Source: Stereum hirsutum FP-91666 SS1
Taxonomy: Eukaryota; Basidiomycota; Agaricomycetes; Russulales; Stereaceae
NCBI RefSeq assembly: GCF_000264905.1
Contig: NW_006763144.1
Coordinates: 1,369,648-1,433,647, forward strand
Length of the DNA: 64,000 nt
Reading direction: 5' to 3'
Both the position numbers and the translations under genes were made by a program. The notes under the pieces are model-generated. The model saw nothing but the letters and a program-made list of their open reading frames with translations. It searched no databases and was not told where the DNA came from. Shown here piece after piece: positions 35,822 through 46,277 of the stretch. Each line of letters opens with the position of its first letter. The stretch's first letter is position 1.

Positions 35822-37822
35822 ATGCAAGAAGACATATTTTACAAGAAGGTAAGCGCTCATACAACCGCTTGCTTCCAGACCATGCACCGATTACCAGCCT
35901 GTTTTGAAAGCTCGGCATGGTTGGTGCCGGAAGGTAAATTGTCTGCTCTGTGTACTGTCTCTGTCTTCTCAAGATCATTCTCGTCAGTATGGGTTCTAAC
36001 ATGGCCCAACTCTTCGCCGAAGCCGGAATTGAGGTATCTCTTTGGGATGTCAATGTATGCCCCATCCACCCCTTTTCTTCCCTCTCCGTATTACAACCAT
36101 AAAAGTGGAATTCTTTCTTAGGGAAAGAACGTAGACGATGCCCTGTCCATAATCTGCCAAAATGCAACAATCAAAAACAAAATTCACGGCTTCAAGGACC
36201 CCAAGTCCTTCGTGAAGTCTCTCGGCGACGAAGGAGGCAGACTCTTCATATTTAGTATCATGCATGGATCTCCCGCAGACAGTGTGCTCGACCAGATCGG
36301 GAATCAGATGATGAAGGGGGATATTGTTGTAGATGGGGGGAATGAACATTATCAGAATAGTGAGAGGAGGAACAAGGAGTTGATGGAGAGGTTTGGGGTA
36401 GCGTACATTGGGATGGGAGTCTCTGGGGGTTATCAGAGCGCTAGGTGTGTGGTGGCCATAGTCATCCGGTTTCGGATATTCTGAATTTCTTATGATTTGT
36501 TTACACTGATCACCGATGACAGACGAGGACCTTCGATGTCTCCGGGTGGAGACCTAGCGGCCCTGGACAGGGTCATGCCACTACTTCGCAAAGTGGCGGC
36601 CAAAGGCCGGAACGGAGAACCCTGCGTTCGAAAAATGGGGCCCGGAGGAGCGGGGCACTACGTCAAGATGGTGCACAATGGGATCGAGCAAGGTATGATG
36701 AGCGCGTTATGCGAGGCTTGGGGGATTCTTCGGTATAATTTGAAGATGCCGTTGGATGATATTGGTGCTATCTTCAAGAAATGGAATAGTGAAGGCGAGC
36801 TGGTGAGTGTTGAGTTGCGTTTATTATCAAGTATGTTGCGATGACTGACAAGCAAGCATAGCGGGACAATTTTCTCATTGATATCGGTGTCGATATCAAT
36901 ACTCGCCGTCATCCTAAGGACAACTCGAAATTCGTCCTTGACGAGGTAATGGACAAAGTCGTTCAAGACGCTGACGACTCAGAAGGAACAGGCCCTTGGT
37001 ACATACAACAGCTTCCATCCCCCTTTTTTTATATAAGCATATAGTCTATGACTGACTCTTTCGCCTATTGCTATTCGCTGCTCAGGACCGTCATAGAATC
37101 CTCCAAGAATCACGTATCAATACCGACGATTAGTTCTGCTCAATTCTTCCGTGTGGCCTCTGGCCCTCGTGGCGAACGTCTCACCATCGCCCAAAAACTC
37201 CTCTTACCACAACCTACACCAGATCCTTCCTTCTCAGATACAAGCGACAAGGATGCCTTCCTCGAGGACCTCCGCAAAGCGCTCTACGCTTCATTCCTCG
37301 CTTCCTTCGTCCAAGGCCTCAACCTCATTGCGAGTCAATCCCGTGCAGCGAACTGGGGGGTCCAGTTGTCAGACTGTATAGCCATCTGGAGGGCAGGGTG
37401 TATCATTGCTTCTGAAAGCATTGCCGACTTGTTGCAGCCTGTGGTGGAAGCGAAGGATAAGGAACCAAGGTCCGACGCTATCAATCTTCTCGACAACGAC
37501 ACAATCGCAGGCGAGTTCACTCGCACTTATGGGAGTTTGAAGCGAATCATGATGAAGTCGACGGAGTGGGATGCTTATGTACCTGCGATGAGTGCTACGT
37601 TGGAATGGATCAAATATTGTGGCGGGGATGTGTTGCCTACGCAATTCATGCAAGTACGTCGGGATCTTCGCATATGCATTGATTTTTGAGGCTCACGCCC
37701 ACTGTACTAATTTCGTCTAGGCTGAGTTGGATTATTTCGGCGCCCATTTGTATGACAGGTGGGGGGAAGATGCGCCGACTGCATCGTCCGGGAAACATCA
37801 CTTTGAGTGGAAGATGGCATAA
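35822..37822 (+). CDS. Divergent 6-phosphogluconate dehydrogenase, decarboxylating
   Basis: Oxidises 6-phosphogluconate to ribulose 5-phosphate and CO2 with NADP in the pentose phosphate pathway. Eight or so exons join as MQEDIFYKK, LGMVGAGSMGSNMAQLFAEA, GIEVSLWDVN, GKNVDDALSI, GDIVVDGGNEHYQNSERR, VAYIGMGVSGGYQSARRGPS, MSPGGD, GAGHYVKMVHNGIEQGMM, RDNFLIDIGVDI, and the C-terminal helical domain ending AELDYFGAHLYDRWGED. The catalytic Lys and Glu of HYVKMVHNGIE and the GGxxxxR binding region are kept. Several usually invariant stretches differ: the cofactor loop is GAGSMG instead of G-x-x-V-M-G, GGNEHY stands for GGNSxF/Y, and GGYQSAR for GGEEGAR. This suggests a diverged paralog rather than the main housekeeping enzyme (inference). 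ATG 35822 is the nearest that joins in frame. Confidence 0.88.
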
Positions 37823-38224
37823 GGTGAAGAACTTCTGATGACGGTGTCTTTGACATTTGGACTACAATAGTAGTTTCCACAGGCTACATTATAGTGTACT
37901 CGGACCATAGCTGCTTCTCGTACGAGTCTTGCATCTTGATTCATGCAGTACTTGGTAAAAGTATGCGGACACAGGATCCGAATCAGACCACCGTGTTTCA
38001 CAGGTATAAGATTATGACTACCTACAGGTTGATGAGGGGCATATGTATATACAAAAGGCAAACGTGATGTGGAAGTATTAATAAGACCGATATTTTAGTG
38101 AACGGACGAGTTTGCAACAGAATATAGTACAATGTGATGAGTTCCCAAGAGCCAAAAACATATGCAAGAGAAGAACCAGAATCTAGAGGAAGCGGGTGTT
38201 ATGGAAAGAGAACAAGGTGGAATA
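37823..38224. other. Convergent 3' region, nothing recognised
   Basis: Spacer between the 6PGDH stop and the end of the opposing lipase gene; no exon or repeat identified. Confidence 0.5.
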
Positions 38225-39710
38225 TCATAGACATATTGTAGCATCCATGGACATGACTGTTTCAAGTGGTTCAAGACACCGTTAGAAAGGACGGTCCGTA
38301 AATTATGGCGACTTGTGTGCTTACCTTCTCCGAAGTAGACAGGGTGCGCGACATTGATGCCAGAAGAAACTGTCACAACCGAGCCACGTTTACATTGTAT
38401 CGTTGAGTTAAAGTATATGTGATGAGACGCGGGACTCACCGATAGAGGCGCTACAGGTCGGATCTTCCTGACCTTCACACTTGCGAACAGTTTCCGGGTT
38501 CGCTGTAAAAGGGGTTACATCCTTTGTCAAGATGATGCCAAATCATAGAATCGGAGAAGACTTACGAGGTTCCTCAAACTGCCAGTACTCGGTCGTGTGA
38601 TGACGGTAACCTAGAGCTTCTGGAATCATGGTCGCCACACCATCTGAATTGCAACCTGCTTTAGTACGCCACTATAGCTGAACAAGTAAGCTTACGAACC
38701 AAAGGTGTGAACGGCTGCGAAAAGAAGAATTTGGTTGTCAGCTAAATGACTTCACCAAGAGAAATATATACATGCCTCGATATAGATTAGCAGAACCCAC
38801 AACCTCTTGCACTAAATCGGCATAATCACCGTTACCTGTTCTCGGTTGACCTAGGACCACGATTGCGGACAGTGAAAATCACGAACTATTATGACACATG
38901 CTTGATAACCTTACCGAAGGTGAACAATCGCACCTCCACGCCAGGGAAGGTAGACTTGATAGAGAGGCTGGCGATGGAAGCTATCGCGCCCCCGAGGGAG
39001 TGTCCTGAGCTCTATCCCGTAAGTGATGTCAGGAAGAGAAGATGTGAAAGAATAGCCATACCGGTTGAGATCACGGTGTAATCCCAGTACGCTGAGACCT
39101 GTGTTTCAAGGGTTTCCAAGACTATAGGTGCCACGGCATTATAAGCCATGAGAAATCCTCCGTGCGTTGCAACATTGTTCGAGGAGTTCACAGTGACACC
39201 CTGCGACTCGAAGGGCACGAGGAGAATGTTGCCATCTAGAGCAAGTTAGTATTCACTCCAAGTGAGAATGTGGATTTAATTCGGCGGACCAGTGAGGTAG
39301 TCTTCAAGCTCTTGGGAACCTCGAAATGCGACAATGATCTGCTTCTTGTCATCGTCGCGGGCGACATAACCCTTCGTGTTCGTCAATAGGTTGAGAAACT
39401 ACACAAAGAAGAAGAAGAAAACCAAGACCGCACCCATCGGTCTGACTGAGTGTGCTGTTCAGAGCAGTACAAAATCGAGGGGACTAACCGACTGGACAAG
39501 CACAGCGCCGAGCGGCGTGGGACAAATCATCTGGTACGCCGCAGACGAGAAGGCCGCGAAACGGACAAACTCAGCATATAATTCTTTCGAGACTGTGTCC
39601 AGAGACTGAGAGTTGGGTGATAGCATGACATGCTGGATTGGAAGGTCATGGCAGATGGTGAGGGCAACGAGAGCAGAAACAAGCCACATAAGTGTCATGG
39701 GCAGATGCAT
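38225..39710 (-). CDS. Secreted class 3 lipase (fungal lipase-like)
   Basis: Alpha/beta-hydrolase acting on triglycerides or related esters outside the cell. About nine exons on the minus strand. The N-terminus from ATG 39710 is a signal peptide (MHLPMTLMWLVSALVALTIC). Then come RFAAFSSAAYQMICPTPLG, VARDDDKKQIIVAFRGS, THGGFLMAYNAV, the nucleophile elbow GHSLGGAIAS (about 39010-38985) and VRLFTFGQPRTGNGDYA. The catalytic Asp is HTFDGVATMIPEALGY, split by an intron inside the Asp codon, and the His is in GYRHHTTEYW. The C-terminus reads CSASI, SSGINVAHPVYFGEVMSMDA and TICL after removing the last intron, the typical family ending. The last intron is chosen because it restores that ending; reading through gives an unrelated tail. 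Known relatives include Thermomyces lipase and FaeA-type esterases; substrate is not decided here. Confidence 0.88.
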
Positions 39711-40321
39711 GGTCGAGTCGGAACCGGACAAGTCGCTGTGTCACTGCAACCGTGGTTGGACGCTACAGGTTACAGTGATGAGCAGCTGTCTATAGGTTGG
39801 CGGTGGGACAGGGAGCAAATGTCAACACAGACAGCTCGAGGCCAGGGTCATGGCAGGCGCCCTTTTGGCGTGTTCTGATTGAGTGGTCACGGTGGCGGAT
39901 CGGTGCGAACCAACTTGGGCCACAAGCCCGGGGCCGTGGCACGGTGGCAGGTGGCAGGATGTGGCGGTGCAGGCGGGGATGAGTGCGTGGGAAAATCAAC
40001 GGTGACCGTTCACGTTAGCGCCTTGACCGCGTCCGGCTCAGTGACCGCTTTGGGTTGCCTTTGTATCTCGACGTGTTCGACGCGTCTCCCGTCTTCCTCC
40101 TTCACCCTTTCACCCTTTCAGCGAACGGTAGCGCGTAAAAACGTGCTTTCTTCTATCTAAGAGATCTCCTCGGCTTCCCAGCCTCGACGAAAAGGACAGC
40201 CTTTGCACAGGAAGCAATATCCCGGATATAACGCCTGCTAGAACCTGTATCGATCAAACTTCCCGCTTTCCCACCTCTTTCCACAATCATCCTCGCCTTC
40301 ATTTCTGATATCATCTTCACA
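39711..40321. other. Divergent promoter region
   Basis: Lies between the lipase start (minus) and the checkpoint kinase start (plus). No exons seen; ACGCGT-containing sequence (CGACGCGTC, about 40078-40086) resembles an MBF/MCB cell-cycle element in front of the kinase, but one copy is weak evidence. Confidence 0.45.
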
Positions 40322-42858
40322 ATGGACAACTCGGCCCCACAAAACAATGCTCAACAAGAACTGGACGATTTGCAATACACCCAGGAGACGCAGCAAGCCA
40401 CTCAGGAAGCTTCTCAAGAGGATCAAAGCTGGACTAACGACTCTGTCTATTGGGGTTGTCTTCAGCCCTGCAAATCAGAGTCAGGGATTGAACCTGTCAT
40501 GTTCTCTAGAGCCAAGGAACAGTACAGTCTCGGTCGAGGAGACTTGAATGATGTACAACTTCGTGGGCTCAAAATCAGTGTGTCTTTCCCTCCCGTTTTA
40601 CCTTTACACACTTCTAATTCAGTTCGAATCCAAGGCCAGCGACACTGCAAGATTGTTTGGGATGGTGAAGATGCCGGCATATCCAATGGAAAGGCATCAT
40701 TGACAGGCGTCACAATCCATGATTCTTCCACGAACGGAACCTTTGTACGTGCTCACCGGTTCCTTTGTTCTCGTTCTCGTGTGATTTTGTATCAATCGCG
40801 AATACTACAGATCAACGGTCAGAGGATCAAGAAGCACGGTTATGCCGTTCTTCGAGACGGGAACGAACTTGCTCTTGGCTCTCCGTCCGTGCAGGATGAC
40901 CCACACGAAGATTATCGTACGTACTGTTGTCACTCACTAACATACTCTGTAACTCATGGTACCCTTTCAAGGTTTCATCTATCGCCATCTTGCACGCAAG
41001 GAAGATTTGGAAGGCATACACGCCGTCTACGAGATGGGCAACGAGCTCGGCAAAGGTACCTTCGCTACCGTGATGAAAGCCATGCATAAACAAACCGGCC
41101 ACTGGTATGCTGTCAAGATCATCCACAATGCCAAGATTCGTGGTCCACAAACACAAAGCAACATGGCTGCTTTCGAGAGAGAGGTTCGGATTCTTGGGGA
41201 GCTCGAACATCCAAATGTTTGCAAATTCAAAGAGGTCTTCTGGGGTAACGGCGACGATGATACGTGTGAGCGCTGTCTTCTACACGTTCGCATAGTCTAC
41301 CATTTTCTGATGCATATAATACAACGGTCATAGATCTCGTTTTAGAACTCATTAAAGGAGGCGACCTGTTAGACTATATCCTCAAAAATGGCGGTCTTGG
41401 TGAGTCAATGTCAGCATCTGTACGCTCCAGTCAGGGCTTACTTCAGTTCTCAGATGAACGGGAGTCGCGACGCATTGCCTATCAGATGTGCACAGCTATG
41501 GCCGTACGTCGCTGCTATGTCTTCCAGTATCGGCTGCTTACGGCTTTTATGATTTATAGTACATACACGGAAAGGGCATTGCTCATCGTGATCTGAAGCC
41601 AGAGGTTCGTCTATCCTACAGCCGCCTTAAATAGGACATTCGGCTAACATGTTTTAATTTCAGAACGTTCTCCTCACCTCGGATGACCCGCCTGTAGTTA
41701 AAGTCGCGGACTTCGGTCTCGCGAAAATCGTCGACGCCGCCACAATGCTGAAAACAATGTGTGGAACGCCGTCCTATCTCGCCCCAGAAGTTGTTACACA
41801 AGCAGCCACCGGCCAGGGATATGACAATCTTGTCGATAGTTGGAGTGTCGGGGTCATAATTTTCTCGATGTAAGATGAATTTTTTGGTTTCTTCCTCACC
41901 GGTAGTTCTCCCGTTGACTGAAGCTTCATGGTCATAGGTTGACCAACGCCGGCCCCTTCATCGACCCTGACGATACAGACGACATTCGTACCAAGATTGT
42001 AGGGCGGCAAATTGACTGGGGAACGTTAAGAGAGGCTGGAGTGAGCTCAGACGGTGAATCTCCTACTCAATGGGTCTTCCCTCTATTTTCGAATGAGGAG
42101 AGCTGACTATTTTGCCCCAAGCGTCTGACTTTATTAAAAGGTTACTTGAACAGGACCCCCGCTCTCGCATGACGCTTACCGACGCTTTGAACCACCCGTG
42201 GCTCATCTCCTACACTAATGGGACCGAAAATGCAGATGCCCATCCGATTTCTACCACTCGCCCAGGCACTCCCGAAATCTACGCAGCCAACCCGGACTCC
42301 TCCCTCTCTGCACTCGGCTCTGTGCCTGATTTCTATGCTCCTCTTCGCCAATCACCCTCCCGGCCTGATAACGGCGCGCATGATGACCCGTCCTTGGAAG
42401 GAAATGGCAACCTGGGTCTGAATGGGCTCAAGCTATCACCTCAAAAGCGTAATCTTCAAGAGGCTCAACCTTCCAGTTCGGACATGCCTGGCGCATACCC
42501 TAAAGCATCGAGCAGTCGAGCGTTGGAGCGTCGCTCGTCGGTGCTTGCGCGCCAGGAGATGGAGCAAGCACAGCGGGAGAACGGTGCCAACCAGGGAACT
42601 TCGACGACGCCCGAGGAGTCTTGGCAATACGTCGAGCATCCTGTGGCGAGCCCGAGGGTCGGGCAGAAGCGACGAGCCCGCCCTGAGGACCATGGAATCG
42701 ATAATGGGTCAGACTCGGCACAGGGAGGTTCCACCCGGGAGCCTGTGGCGAAGAGGGGGAAGCGGAACACTAGTGCTGGAAAACCACAGTCCAATGCTGC
42801 TCCCCTCCCCCCTGACGGCGCCGCCCCTAGGAGGTCAACTAGGAATAAGAGGGGTTGA
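40322..42858 (+). CDS. FHA-domain checkpoint kinase, Chk2/Rad53/Cds1 type
   Basis: Ser/Thr kinase activated by ATM/ATR-type kinases after DNA damage or replication stress (known for the family). The first 40 residues form an SQ/TQ cluster: YTQ, ETQ, ATQ and ASQ within QYTQETQQATQEASQEDQSW. An FHA domain follows: YSLGRGDLNDVQL, GQRHCKIVWDGE and HDSSTNGTFINGQRIKK, split by two introns. The kinase domain shows the glycine loop GNELGKGTFATV, VAIK-type AVKII, HRDLKPENVLL, DFGLAKIV, GTPSYLAPEV, DSWSVGVIIFSML and a C-lobe ending LNHPWLI. The C-terminal 220 residues are disordered and end in a basic RRSTRNKRG, a likely nuclear-localisation signal. About nine introns, total roughly 660 residues. A single N-terminal FHA is the Chk2/Cds1 arrangement, unlike budding-yeast Rad53 with two. 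Confidence 0.93.
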
Positions 42859-43407
42859 GTACGCGGTTTCTGTTATGAACTTTTCTCAAGTTGCTTGCTT
42901 TCTGTCGAATATTCACTGCTATCGTCTTGTTTCTTCCGGGTCGGAACTGTATACCTTGCCCGTTTACGCTTTCAGTCTTCCTCTGCTGCTTCTCTCTTCC
43001 TTCTATGGTTAAAATCATTCTCAATTCCATTCCCCTCGTGCAAGACTTATGACTGCTTCATTACTGCAATTTACTATCCCATCCCGATTCCATGATTCCC
43101 AATCTGCGACTAGGAGTTTCTATACCGCTTGTCGACTTGCTTACGATCCCGATTTTCTTGATTTTCTCCACAGCAATATCCTACGTGTTCATATCTCGCT
43201 GCCTTGGATGTGTATATCATTAATCGAATCATTCCTCAAACTTTCCAAAATGCTATGTATATTTTACGGTTCCAAGTTCGGGGCCCGGGTGATGCGCCAC
43301 GTTACGCCACGCAGTCCAACGCGGTCATGTGATAGCAACGGTTCGAGTTGTGGCGTGTCGCCAATGGAAGGTGATCGGTTTCCTTCTCACTCTCACCATC
43401 GACTATC
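42859..43407. other. Intergenic between kinase and securin candidate
   Basis: No exons recognised. It contains the kinase 3' UTR and the promoter of the next gene; ACGCCACGCAG near 43305 and CAACGCGGTC near 43318 are the only ACGC-type words seen. Confidence 0.45.
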
Positions 43408-44994
43408 ATGCTCAGCTCCAGACCGCTATCTATCCATATTGACAATCCTTCAGAGTATGGTCAAACAAAGACTCCAGGACGGGCTCATCACACTGGCCGC
43501 AAGGAGAATGCCGTTCGATACGGAGGCGGGAAGAGTAACAATGGCAAGCACTACAAGGCTTCCTTGCAAACGCCCGCTCGGGACGATTCCATAAGTGCGT
43601 GAAAGATTCCTTCAGCGTTATCCCTCTATGATCTTACTACGATCTCACTTTCTCATAACATTGCAGAGCCACAAACGCTCCTCAAAGAAGGACAAAGCAA
43701 ACTAACCACTACAATCTCCCGACCTCTTGGCGACAAAACCCCATTCCACCGCAACGATACCAAACCTAGACTTGACTTCGCTCCTCTTGGGCCTGAAAAA
43801 CTTGACGCAGTCAACTTTGGTGACATAGTCCCTGGAGAAGCCCTTCTCCGTCCCAGCTCGACACGCAAGAGCATCCGTGGGCGCCGGAGCTCTGCGGGCG
43901 GCACGACCCTGGACTTCACCAATCTCAAGACACCTTTCACCAAGGGGAATCATTGGGATGTGAGCGATCTTGACATTCCAGCTGATGTGGCCGAAGCAGA
44001 GGGGGAGGTGGAAGCCGTCGAGCAGGAAGATTATGACGAGGTAGAGTATATGCCTCCTACTGCTGTCGGTACGTTTTCTCTTTGTATAACATCCTCTGTC
44101 GATTACTCATACAATATGTACTGCTTGATGTCGGTCAGAATCTCCTTACGAGCCTACATTCCCGATGCCAGACTATAAGATTACTGGTGCCGCCCTCTGG
44201 TCGGCGATGCATTCCTACCAGGAGGATGATGCGGCAGACGTCTTTCACCTTGAACAGAGCAAGTTTCACGAAGCATCTCTCGACGTAACTGTGCCTGCCT
44301 CACAATTCGAAATGCTCCCTCTTCGTGAGCTGGGTAAGTGTAACATTCTACATTATGGATAAAGTCTAATACATTATAAACAGTAGATGACGATGATCCC
44401 TTTGCATTGCCTCGATCCACGAAATCATCCTCTACGAGCATCACTAGTCATGCATCGAAAGCAAGTCTAAGACAGACTATAGCTTCAAAGTCGATGACTA
44501 GACCTACAACTACTAGACCGACCATACCAACACAAACACGATCGGTCACAACCGCCACCTCCCGGTCTACTCCCGCTATTTCCAAGCCTCGAACCATCCC
44601 TACTGGTTCAGCCTTTACCAGCGGCCATGCGCGTTCGTCCTCTAGGCCAACGGCCACCACCATTCCTCGCCCAGGCACATCTATAGGCACCACTAGATCT
44701 ACAGCTAAAACAACAGCACCAGTTCGAGCTGCGAGTGTTGCGGCCATCAAACGTACCGCTACGTCCACTGCTGCACGTACCGCTCCACCTGTCCGTTCCG
44801 CTACAACGACGAATATTGGCATACGGAAACCGCTGGCAAAGGAGCGCCCAGGTGCCGCTATAGCGTCCGGGCCAAGCACATCTAGAGCATCCACTTTAAT
44901 AAAGCGCGTCCCAACGGAGGAGCTTGTCCTCGACTTTGACGACGCCATGGTGGGGATAGATGGGCATGGAGATGATTTTCAGTTCGACGTATGA
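43408..44994 (+). CDS. Probable securin (Cut2/Pds1-type separase inhibitor)
   Basis: Securins bind and inhibit separase until the APC/C destroys them at anaphase. Four exons (43408-43592, 43667-44069, about 44139-44335, about 44386-44994) join in frame to about 463 residues. Support: a KEN degradation box (HTGRKENAVRYGGGK) near residue 32; RPLGDKTPFHRN; an acidic segment DYDEVEYMPPTAVESPYEP, which matches the EYMPP region of fission-yeast Cut2; and DDDDPFALP, like the DDDP segment further along in Cut2. The rest is disordered, rich in Thr/Arg/Ser/Pro, and the last residues (LVLDFDDAMVGI) are acidic-hydrophobic. An R-x-x-L (RKPL) occurs near the C-terminus; no N-terminal D-box is evident. Securins diverge fast and are commonly left as hypothetical proteins. 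Recognition is by order of motifs, not overall similarity. Confidence 0.7.
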
Positions 44995-45301
44995 GGCGCA
45001 TTGAAGTTCGTGGAGTGACAGGATGTATTAGGTCACAGCTTACTACACTGCATGTTGCATTTGTACATTTCTATATTTTCATATCTAATCTGCGCGTACA
45101 CTCATTGCTATCCCTTGTTTATATCTTGTATAATGGACTGATCCATATCAAACATCTTGGTTAATGCCTGGGTATTACACGGTCCAGACCCTGCGACGGT
45201 ATCTTCCAATGCTATGCGAAGCCGGTACACTAAGTCTCTCGGTCCCTGCCTCACTATACTGTTGTCCGACCACCAATCCCGCTTCGATACCATTTCCCGT
45301 C
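44995..45301. other. Convergent 3' region
   Basis: Short AT-rich spacer between the securin candidate and the opposing membrane-protein gene; nothing else seen. Confidence 0.5.
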
Positions 45302-45952
45302 CTACAACAAAGATATCGAACGAGAGCGTGTACGTGCGACGGTAGGTAGAGGAAGGCTGAGACGGGACTCGCAGCTGAGGTTGCAAGAGCGGGACGAAGT
45401 AGGTACAGGATTTGTGGAAGGACTGGCGTGCGGGTTGGTCGGCATGAATGGCATTGGGACGCCCTTGTCTGTAATAGAGGCACGCTCTGGATCGATTTCC
45501 GAGCTGCGGCGAGACAGACGAATGTTACGACCGAAGAAAGCGTTGGGCGACCATATGTCGGGGCAGCGAGAGGGGCTGGAGGAGTGACAGTCGTTTTTGG
45601 TGATCTCTTCATTGTAGCTCGACTTGCGCCAAAATGAACTGGAGAAGGGCTTCATCATGAGCTTGACGTATGACTCGGTGTATCTTGGTCTCGTTATTGT
45701 TTGGATTGAGGATTCGAGCTCGTCATGCTTGTCGATGGGGATGAATGTCCTGGGTAACGGCTGGTTTGCACGGCGTTCCCTGGCAGCGTCGCGTCGGAGG
45801 TAAATAGAGACGCCGGCTCCGATGAGGAGGAAGACGACGGGGATAGAGATCCCGAGGACTATTCCTGCAGATCGCATGGTCAAGGAGAATGATGGGCTCG
45901 TGTTAGACCAGGGCGAGACGGACGCCATGTGCGTATGTGGGATAGAAGACAT
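45302..45952 (-). CDS. Single-span membrane protein, function unknown
   Basis: I do not recognise the family. From ATG 45952 the frame runs 216 residues without introns: a Ser/Thr/Pro-rich N-terminal ectodomain of about 27 residues (MSSIPHTHMASVSPWSNTSP), one membrane span (SAGIVLGISIPVVFLLIGAG, then VSIYLRR), and a cytoplasmic tail with a basic stop-transfer (RRDAARERR) and many Ser/Arg/Pro residues, ending TRSRSISLL. The span has the Gly-x-x-x-Gly-like pattern of wall-sensor or mating-type membrane proteins, but that alone is not diagnostic. The frame stays open upstream to 46057 without another ATG, so a spliced 5' exon is possible. Confidence 0.55.
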   Translation of the reverse strand: MSSIPHTHMASVSPWSNTSPSFSLTMRSAGIVLGISIPVVFLLIGAGVSIYLRRDAARERRANQPLPRTFIPIDKHDELESSIQTITRPRYTESYVKLMMKPFSSSFWRKSSYNEEITKNDCHSSSPSRCPDIWSPNAFFGRNIRLSRRSSEIDPERASITDKGVPMPFMPTNPHASPSTNPVPTSSRSCNLSCESRLSLPLPTVARTRSRSISLL

Positions 45953-46277
45953 CTCTGGACGTGCAAGTGCGAGCGCGCAGAGGGGTGAACTTCGGGGCGG
46001 ACTTGAGGAAGTCAATACCGTGGAAGAGAACACGGAACTTGGAAAGGCAGAGAGCACGGCGCTGTGAAAGAGACTGTCGGTCGGGTTTCAGTTTCATGAC
46101 CAACTCGTAATTGATAGATTGTAAGTACTTTGTCTCGGAGAGTTGGAATGACGAGTGATGCTTCAAGATGAATGACATTAAATAGCGAAATTCAAGCCGA
46201 ATTTATGATCCAGTCCTGAACCATTGTCTATATTTCTTCAACTACTCCGCGGCAAACAAAAGCTACAAGGGCCTTCA
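45953..46277. other. Spacer, nothing recognised
   Basis: 5' region of the single-span membrane protein gene and 3' region of the NmrA-like gene, both on the minus strand; no further gene seen. Confidence 0.45.

Noticed and set aside
38095..38330. Extended lipase C-terminus by read-through of the last intron
   Set aside because: Splicing from GTAAGC to TGAAACAG gives YFGEVMSMDATICL, the typical lipase ending; the read-through tail has no family match.
44448..44948. 166-codon antisense frame opposite the securin candidate
   Set aside because: Arises from Thr/Arg-rich codons on the sense strand; gives a Val/Ala-rich low-complexity product.
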